DNA of 64,000 bases, taken from the NCBI GenBank assembly GCA_963576735.1, contig OY755173.1:20616873-20680872 (forward strand), given 5' to 3'. A program made the translations under genes and the position numbers. The notes under the pieces were generated by a model, which made no database searches, had not been told where the DNA came from, and saw nothing but the letters and a program-made list of their open reading frames with translations. This document shows, one piece after another, positions 56,481-64,000 of the stretch. The DNA comes from Bedellia somnulentella (taxonomy: Eukaryota; Arthropoda; Insecta; Lepidoptera; Bedelliidae). Numbering within the stretch: position 1 is the stretch's first letter; every line of letters starts with the position of its first letter.

Positions 56481-57041
56481 GATGAATTAAATAAAAGGTG
56501 TCATCACAAATCAAAAATCACATAGTGAAGCTTTCATGTCTGACTTAAGTTCATTTTATGTGTGATGTTTTGCATTTTCGAAAAAACAAAAGCTCCTTAT
56601 TTCTGATAAAATGTATTAAAATTAAATCTATGTTGTTGTTTGAATTTACACGCATAATAATTTATGGCAAAAAATTAAAGTAACTCACAAAAAAAATAGT
56701 CATTAAGTAGTATTAAATGTGTCATAGGCTGCATAGGCATGTCAATAATGGTTCGCAAACTTTGTTACTGCGTTTTGGTGATTGAAAATAGTGAAACTTT
56801 TGAGTATTGCTTAATCTGTGAATAAGAATCTGAAAGTGTTTTTATTGTTAAGTTAAGCTGACTTTATTCTTATGTTTTTAATTCGACAAAACTGTCACAA
56901 AAATACAGGCAATTCAACATTAATTTTAGAAATAGAATTAGTGACAAATGGCTAAGTAAGTTCTTGGGGCTCTTATCTATAGGTTTTAATTAGCTAAAGA
57001 TCATTCAGCCGTCCAATAACAAACAATATAAATACATACAT
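56481..57041. other. Intergenic, no recognisable feature
   Basis: AT-rich; nothing supported. Confidence 0.5.
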
Positions 57042-57757
57042 ATAGAATAGAATAGAATAGAATAGAATAACTCTTTATTGTACATCGAACACAAATTTAC
57101 AAAAGAAATTATCATACAGTTTACAGTGAGGTACAATCGGCGGTCTTATCGCTAAGAGCGATCTCTTCCAGACAACCTTTGGAAGGTGAGATCGGTAAAC
57201 TAGTTATCTGGGTAGATGCACAAAACAAGCTTACTTTAAAACTAACTTATTCAATTGAAATAATAAATAATAACATAAATATTAATTACACAAACTAACG
57301 GTATTGGGGCTTTTAAGGGATTTTTGGGCGATGCGGTTGGAGACCCATCACCAACAACCTTTATTTCACCATCTTTTCCCCACGCAACTTCCAAAGGTGG
57401 CTGAGGAATGTCTCATTCCCTAGCTCTGGCTACCCCTTCAAGGGATTTATAGCCGTGAGTATATGTATGTATGTATGTATGTATGTACACAAAATAATAT
57501 AATATTACAAACATATGAACACACATACATACATAATTACATACTTTAATATATACAAGTAATACAAATACCTAAATAAAATACACAAATACGTTTTAGA
57601 AATATAATTAATACATATAATTTAAAAAGCAACAGTATTACAGCGCTTCAGTGAGATAGTGTTGTTTTACCAGATCCTTGAACACATTACGTGATTTAGC
57701 CAATCGCACCTCCACAGGAAGTGCGTTCCACAATTGCACAGCGTGTACAGAAAAAGA
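57042..57757 (-). mobile_element. LINE 3' end (ORF2 C-terminus, 3' UTR, AGAAT-repeat tail)
   Basis: The minus strand ends in (TTCTA)n at 57042-57070 preceded by AATAAAGAG, a LINE-type microsatellite tail. On the 5' side the frame 57755-57638 gives WNALPVEVRLAKSRNVFKD and KQHYLTEAL, then TAA, the typical last residues of a jockey/CR1-type ORF2. It is interrupted at 57295-57485 by SINE-A, and its 5' side is cut by another SINE-A at 57758. Confidence 0.8.
57295..57485 (+). repeat. SINE-A copy, 5'-truncated, nested in a LINE
   Basis: Starts at ctaacggtattgg and runs to a (tatg)n tail. Flanked by tacacaaa (57287-57294, 57486-57493). Confidence 0.92.
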
Positions 57758-58000
57758 CATACATACATATACATACTCACGGCCATAAATCCAGGGGTAG
57801 CCAGAGCTTTAGAACTAGATACTCCTCAGCCACATTCGGAGGTTGATGGGGGACAAAATGGTAGAAATAAAGCATCGTGGTTGATGGGTCTCCAACCACA
57901 TCGCCCAAAATCCACTGAAAAAAGCCCCACACCCTTATTCACCTCTTACGACACCCGTGGGTTGTAAGGGGAGTGACATTCTAAAAAAGCACTACACGGC
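57758..58000 (-). repeat. SINE-A copy (A3 type)
   Basis: catatacatactcacggcca to aaagcactacacggc, with acgacacccgtgggttgtaa. Slightly diverged. Confidence 0.88.
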
Positions 58001-58319
58001 AACCAACTAATATATTCGTATTTAATTTACAAAGCTTCATGCTTCTGTTTACCCCTATCCCCGTTAAGGCTTTGCAAAATAAAGGGTTGTCAGTTTGATG
58101 TGCTCGTTTCAAGTAAGATGACACTCAATGGCTGTAATTATAACCGAAAGTTATTGTTATGTTCAAGGGGTACAGAACGAACGACTGTTTTTGGGTTTAA
58201 AACTGTTATTTTCAACTTTCATTGAACTTTGTTTAAATATATCTGTAACAGAGAAAGCTAAGCTGTTTTGAATAGCGCGACTTATATAATCTAATGGTCG
58301 CAATGGATGGTAAAATAAT
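58001..58319. other. Intergenic, no recognisable feature
   Basis: No ORF or repeat recognised. Confidence 0.45.
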
Positions 58320-58593
58320 ACATACATACATATACTCATACATACATACATACATACATATACTCACGGCATTAAATCCCTAAAAGGGGTAGCCAGAGCT
58401 GAGAAATTATAAATTCCTCAGCCACTTTTGGAAGTTGAGTGGGGAAAAGATGGTAGAATAAAGGTTGTTGGTGATGGGTCTCCAACCGCATCGCCCAAAA
58501 ATCCCTTAAAAAGCCCCAAGTCCGTTAGTCGCCTCTTACGTACACCCACCGGAAGAAATGGGGTAGTGCTATTCTAAGCCGACACTACACAGC
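58320..58593 (-). repeat. SINE-A copy (A1 type), first of a tandem pair
   Basis: A long tail of catac repeats with an inserted tatactcatac, body, and head ending gccgacactacacagc at 58593. Followed by an extra 19-bp 5' unit. Confidence 0.92.
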
Positions 58594-58612
58594 ATAGCCG
58601 ACACTACACAGC
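58594..58612 (-). repeat. Extra 19-bp SINE-A 5' unit
   Basis: atagccgacactacacagc repeats the 5' terminus of the previous copy (minus: gctgtgtagtgtcggctat). The same unit is triplicated at 14132-14188. Confidence 0.9.
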
Positions 58613-58846
58613 ATACTCACGGTTATAAATCCCTAGAAGGGGTAGCCAGAGCTAAGGAATTAGAAATTCCTCAGCCACTTTTAGAAAGTTGGGTGGGGAA
58701 AAGATGACAAAATAAAGAATTTTGGTGATGGGTCTCCAACCGCATCGCCCAAAAATCCCTTAATAGCCCCAATACCGTTAGTCGCCTCTTACGTACACCC
58801 ATCGGAAGAAATGGGGTAGTGCTATTCTAAGCCGACATTACACAGC
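58613..58846 (-). repeat. SINE-A copy (A1 type), second of a tandem pair
   Basis: atactcacggttataaatcc to aagccgacattacacagc. It has almost no TATG tail because it abuts the preceding copy head to tail. Confidence 0.92.
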
Positions 58847-59750
58847 AAATAATATTTAATTTAAAAAGTAAATTAAAAATAAATCTTCGACTTTTTAAAA
58901 TTATTTATAGTTACCAATGCTATCATAGAATGCCGTTGATGCTAGGATTATCAAACGACTTGATCGAAATGTCTACATCGAATAGGCACCCGAACCGTAT
59001 ATTCGATTTTTTAAATTATATTTTCAATAGAAACCTAAAACTTACTCAAAAAACATAGTCTTATAGGTACATCATTCTGCAAAATGACAAGGGGCTGAGC
59101 AGTTCTTGATTAATACTTTGATATTTGAAAATTAACACTACTATACGACCCGTGCAAAGCTGGAGCATTTCACTGGTATTTTGAAGTATTTTCTAAAAAG
59201 TTTTAGAGTAGACCTTCTCAAAAATATATACAGTGAACAGTCGTGCGCTCACCCATCCGCTCTGGCCAATTCAACAGTTATCCTGATAAAAAAAAAATCT
59301 AAGATGCAAATTTGTCACCAACAAAATGAAACCAGATCGAGTTTATTTAAACCTTCTCTGCATGACACATAAAATCATGTAAAACATGGCACTCACAAGT
59401 TAATGAGCAAAGTATCAAAATGTTATTTCTATCGCGAGTCTCCGCTACCAAGAGTACTCGATGATAAGCAACATCTTAATTTGTTATCGAGATCAAGTCG
59501 TAACGCGAAACTCGCTAATATTGTTCCTACACAATGAGATCTGCGATACAGGTAGCTAAGGAGATGACTATTTACATAGAGTTATGTTACTTTTTGTGGA
59601 GGTGGCAGGTAGAGTACCTTGTATTTGAATCATTTTATCGTATTAGTAGATTACCCGGTTTGAAAAATAATGTGTATTACAATTTGAAATTAACGTTTGC
59701 TTCAAAATCTAGCTTAGAATTAGATATAAAATATTAAATACGTTTCATAC
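58847..59750. other. Intergenic, no recognisable feature
   Basis: AT-rich; short ORFs at 59181 and 59534 have no recognisable domain. Confidence 0.45.
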
Positions 59751-59763
59751 TCATATTGCTACA

Positions 59764-59972
59764 AATAAATAAAAAATAAAAAAAGGAAAGAAAAATTTCG
59801 ACACAGGCGGGAATCGAACCCGCGACCTTCGGGTATACGCCCCCGTCGCTCTGCCAATTGAGCTACCGTGTCAATCCTGTCCCGCCTGTGTCGAAATTTT
59901 TCTTCCCTTTATTTTTTTTTATTTATTAGTAATAATCCCCACATGAGGTTTTCATGAACAAAAAGATTTAAA
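59764..59972 (+). repeat. SINE-P copy 3: palindromic tRNA-headed retroposon
   Basis: Flanked by the exact 13-bp repeat tcatattgctaca (59751-59763, 59973-59985). The left arm is a full antisense tRNA-like unit (minus: acggtagctcaattggcaga, cgggttcgattcccgcc). The right arm is the sense 3' end plus tail (cccgcctgtgtcgaaatttt, agtaataatccccacatgag). The spacer between arms is very short. Confidence 0.88.
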
Positions 59973-59985
59973 TCATATTGCTACA

Positions 59986-60180
59986 TTCAAAGAGTAGGAT
60001 AAAATTTTATATCAAGTTATAATTGTTAGAATCCTTTGATCTTCAATTCAGAAATCAAAGTTGTAAAAGTGGAAACGCAAAATACCAGAAGCTGTTTAAG
60101 CTGTTTAACTAATACTTTCAACCAACCAACTAACATTAGGTGATGTGTTAACGACAATAACAAAAGTTTGGTATTTTTTA
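59986..60180. other. Intergenic, no recognisable feature
   Basis: Nothing supported. Confidence 0.4.
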
Positions 60181-60414
60181 CATACATACCTATACTCACG
60201 GCTATATTTCCCTAGACGGGGTAGCCAGAGCTAAGGAATTATAAATTCCCCAGCCACTTTCGGAAGTTGAGTGGGGAAAAGATGTTAAAAATAAAGGTTT
60301 TTGGTGATGGGTCTCCAACCGCATCGCCCAAAAATCCAATATAAAGCCCCAATACCCTTAGTCACCTCTTACGACACCCGTGGGTAGAAAGGAGTAGCGA
60401 CATTCTAAACCGGT
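60181..60414 (-). repeat. SINE-A copy (A3 type), 5'-truncated
   Basis: catacatacctatactcacg tail, acgacacccgtgggtagaaa, ending at cattctaaaccggtt. Confidence 0.9.
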
Positions 60415-60845
60415 TTACTTTGCTATTAAAATTAACTTAATATTTCTTCGTTAAGAATACTTCAATCACCAAATCATATCCATAAACAAACTTCACTTCT
60501 AACCTCACAGTTATGTTATCATCCTTTCTTTCATCCCATTAATTCGATTGAGTTTTAGAAACTCAATTCGATCTGAACTCGAACAATGACGGCAGGCCGC
60601 GATCTCGACGCGATACTCATCTGTTAACGACACTACTGATTGCTTTCGGGACCTCCTTACAAATAAGTTGCCTATCAATACTAACTTATTAGCAAAGAGT
60701 TATTTTCTATACTTGTTAGGGGAGTTTCAATGGAGAAAGTCAGGGGTACACAATTTTCATCCCTTTAAAGAACAGGGCATACTTTTCGGATTAAAACATT
60801 TCGGTTAAGACATGAGGAAGCTCTTGAGGAAACATTCATTATTTA
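60415..60845. other. Intergenic, no recognisable feature
   Basis: No ORF or repeat recognised. Confidence 0.45.
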
Positions 60846-61085
60846 ATAAAAACAACTTTTGACTTTCGGATATTTTAATCGCGTGTTATTACATGGTTTT
60901 TTAAAACCCGACGTTTCGAAAACTTTTCAGTTATCATGATCACGGGGAGACTGAGGTGTTATTTGTCATTATACAGTACTATAAAATTATTAAAAAACCC
61001 ATGTAATAACACGCGATTAAAATATCCGAAAGTCAAAAGTTGTTTTAATTATAATGTGCAATCGAGAAAGTCTTAGATAATACTA
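60846..61085. repeat. Foldback (MITE-like) element
   Basis: The arms aacttttgactttcggatat...cgcgtgttattacatgg (60855-60896) and the exact reverse complement at about 60998-61042 enclose about 100 bp containing cccgacgtttcgaaaac and tgatcacggggagactga. One-arm relative at 30930-31110. No transposase; superfamily not assigned. Confidence 0.75.
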
Positions 61086-62749
61086 TTCATTATTTAAATT
61101 TAATTATCGTCATCGTCAACCAATGACGACCTCCTCCTCCTCCTCTTGGACATAGGCCTCCTCAAAGATTTCCACGACGATCCTGAGCTAAATTTCCATT
61201 TAACTTTCAAATCTACTGCGCAGTGAGACGATAATCTTTCCAAATTAACAAATCAGTATTAGAAGCTTACATAAATCAAACATACTTTAAAGTTGGTAAT
61301 AAACACAGATGGGCCCACCAACCTTTCCGAAATCAAAATATCAGCAACCCTTTATCGCGCATGAAAACTTGGAACAAACCCTTAAATCACACTCCGATAT
61401 CAAATCACACCACGGCAACACAATTTCTAACCTTTTGCCAATAACCCTTCGGTGCTTGCTGAATTATTTGCGCAAGTTATCAGGCGGCCGTTTATCACCA
61501 AAGTGTCACATTTAATAATAATTAATGATAATTGCCATAGAGCTTAGCGCGACAAAGGCGATCGGTCGATTCTCATAAGTTATTTTAGTTGGAGTTGGAA
61601 CTACACTTGGAATTTGAGTAGAGAACACTATCTTGTACACTTCGACGGAGAGTGCGCTGCCCCAGAGCTGTGGAGCCGCTTTGTTAGCTAATTTTTGTGT
61701 TTTTCTCGTCATCTCTTAAATTTATAGTTATTTCTATATTTTCATAAACATTTGATTTTGTAGCGTTTAAGTATTATTATAACAAATTATCACCATTTCG
61801 ACTGTAATTCTGAAGGAAAGATTTAATATTGATTACATTAGATAAAATTTTTGTCTGAGTTTAGGTTGATCATGAAGTATAACTTGTATTACCTTAGGTA
61901 TTAAAGACAAGTGGGTTCTCATGATTATTGATTTGTTTTGTCTTTCAATGTGATCTTATATAAAAAAATAATCAATTTAAAACAATAATAATATGATTAC
62001 ATGAGTATATGAGAAACATTATATTTCTTTTCATTTACTCCTTTGAGCTGAAACTTTTAACCAACTTCAACCAAAAGTAAATATTTTCCGGGAAAACTAA
62101 CACATACTGAGAAGTAGATACAACGTAAAAACCGCGCAGGCTATACAAAAACGTACTAAAATACCGAATCAAGAAATTAAAAGATAATTCGATTCCACTG
62201 CACACTGTTAACAACGCAGTATTCTTAATCACTTAGCAATGGTAAACGGGTAGGCGACAAGGTAAACAGTATGAAGACGCTAACTTGGACAATAATTCAC
62301 GCTTCTCTTTGAAGTTGGTCCGTGGTGCGGCGGACCCGCGCGACCGACTAACGGTTGCATTGTTTTACTATGACATGTTACTTGGAATATCTTTCGTACC
62401 AATTACGTGTACCTGTGTTTATTGGAAGCATTGTTAACATACATACAAGTTACTCGTATATACGATGAATTCAGCAATCCCAAGCTGCGTTTTTGGCAAA
62501 CTTGAACTGCTTATAGTCAATATTTTATGCATTAAATGCATCTTTCTATTATAGAATGGATATTTATTTGTGATTAAAATAAGAACAGCCTACGTACCAA
62601 CTCAATACAATTGAAGGATTTCAAATCGTAGCCGTTATTGAGTGTTGGAGAGGAGAAGAAGAAGGGAAATGACGCGATAAAAATAGTTGAAATATTAATT
62701 TTATTTTATATCATAAAATTATAAATTAATAAAAAGTTCTTGCAAACAA
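61086..62749. other. Intergenic; one fragment of a dispersed repeat
   Basis: 61135-61200 (cctcctcctcctcttggaca, taggcctcctcaaagatttc) recalls a repeat widespread in moths. The rest is unremarkable; short ORFs are unsupported. Confidence 0.35.
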
Positions 62750-63000
62750 GCTGTGTGGTGTCGGTTTAGAATAGCACTACCCCATTTCTACCGGTGGGTG
62801 TACGTAAGAGGCGACTAACGGTTTTGGGGCTTTTTAAGGGATTTTTGGGCGATGCAGTTGGAGACCCTTCACAAACAACCTTTATTTTACCATCTTTTCC
62901 CCACGCAACTTCCAAATGTGGCTGAGGAATTTCTAATTCCTTAGCTCTTGCTACCCCTTCTGGGGATTTATAGCCGTGAGTATATGTATGTATGTATGTT
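62750..63000 (+). repeat. SINE-A copy (A1 type)
   Basis: Complete from gctgtgtggtgtcggttta to gagtatatgtatgtatgtat. Confidence 0.92.
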
Positions 63001-63563
63001 CTTAATTACAAAAACTGTATCAGTGCTTTTATCAATTACAAGACATGATTTCTAGAAAATATTAATATACCACCAACTTTAAATAAAAGCTTAAGTTCCA
63101 AACGTAAAGACCGAAATAAATACAAATTAAAATTCTCATCGCCGCGCGACTAACAGCGGATCGTATTCTGTTTAATTAAAGTCTAATTGGCGATGCTAAG
63201 TCACCAATTAACGAGAGTAATTGTACAAATAATGTGCTCTTTCGCCATTGATGAGAGGAATACACCATTTGTCTCTATCTTCGATTGTATCTAAGTGAGG
63301 GATGATACAAGGTCCTGGATAAGGCAAGTGACATTAAATTCAGAAACTTCTACAGATAATACGTTGATTATTTATTTGCTCTTCCAAGTGATTTTTTACA
63401 GTTTTTTTATAGCAATCGGAGATGAAAATGTTTCAAAAATATCAATTTCACTTTACTACATTTGATTGGCGTTAACGTAGTACTCAACACCTGTATCAGA
63501 TGACACATTCTTTATTTAAATACACTAACAACAGCGACCACCGTTGATTTATTTATAAATCAA
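63001..63563. other. Intergenic, no recognisable feature
   Basis: Nothing supported. Confidence 0.45.
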
Positions 63564-63618
63564 ATTCAAACGTTCACGCCGAATATCCCCGAAGGGGTTC
63601 GTAGAGATACTAATATAC
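63564..63618 (-). repeat. SINE-T 3' end only
   Basis: aaattcaaacgttcacgccg, aatatccccgaaggggttcg and tagagatactaatata: 5'-truncated copy. Confidence 0.75.
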
Positions 63619-64000
63619 ACTACATATTGCACAGATCAAGTTAGACCCCCAAATAATAAAGCTGATATTACTCGACTTGGTACAAATAGTAAACCGACAG
63701 TGTGACAAGCTAAAGTAAATCTAAGTTAGCTCATCTGACTATAAGATCGTTTTTGTACCATGTCGTAAAATACCCTCCCAGGACGTGCCCCATTTCTTAC
63801 CGCATACTTAGCTAGCAGTCAAGACAGTAAGAGTGCTCCTGTCAATATTTCTAATCGGCTCTGAAGTCGGAATGTTAATTAAAAGCTGACTGATTGCCGC
63901 TACCTGCCGTCTGCGTCTCAAGATAGATCCAATATTTTAAATCAAACGTTGCGAACGATTGGAGTATGTTTTGAATCGATTTTAGCGTTATTATTTTTAT
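63619..64000. other. Intergenic, no recognisable feature
   Basis: No ORF or repeat recognised to the end of the window. Confidence 0.45.

Overview
The window looks like intergenic DNA from a moth or butterfly. It is AT-rich and packed with short retroposons, LINE pieces, LTR elements, a Helitron and a P-like DNA transposon. One unbroken gene that does not look like a transposon is visible: an intronless ORF at 17585-18358 behind a TATA/initiator pair. Lepidoptera is inferred from the character of the repeats and was not tested by search.

Layout. 1-3475: a nearly full-length CR1/jockey-type LINE whose endonuclease-RT frame is open except for two in-frame stops. 3.5-17 kb: dispersed copies of three short retroposon families. 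I call them SINE-A (about 245 bp, ending in (TATG)n), SINE-T (about 365 bp, tRNA-like head) and LINE-C tails (5'-truncated LINE-like ends, about 60-130 bp). An antisense LINE pseudogene lies at 5528-6740. 17.5-18.5 kb: the host gene. 18.6-26 kb: more retroposons plus some single-copy DNA.

26.1-41.8 kb is the most structured part. One SINE-A copy has been split twice. An LTR element of 7942 bp (LTR-A, 26102-34043, 370-bp LTRs, TSD tact) sits in its tail. A second of 7483 bp (LTR-B, 34272-41754, 235-bp LTRs, TSD ctac) sits in its head. Both lie on the minus strand with almost identical LTR pairs. They share the sequence just inside the 5' LTR, a hairpin just inside the 3' LTR, and an internal tandem array built on a GAACCAAT..ATTCTC motif. 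Neither has a recognisable gag-pol gene. Inside the LTR-A array sits a P-superfamily-like transposon (28916-30752) with 23-bp perfect terminal inverted repeats, an 8-bp target duplication and a decayed, intron-split THAP domain.

42-64 kb: more SINE-A, SINE-T and LINE-C copies; three palindromic tRNA-headed retroposons (SINE-P), each with an exactly 13-bp target duplication; a Helitron-like element at 54727-56160; a LINE 3' end interrupted by SINE-A; and a few GC-rich, apparently single-copy islands that could be regulatory. SINE-A, SINE-T and LINE-C share a similar 3' end (small CCC/GGG hairpin, then GCGTGA and a TATG-like repeat), which suggests one LINE reverse transcriptase mobilises all three. 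Family names used here are local labels.
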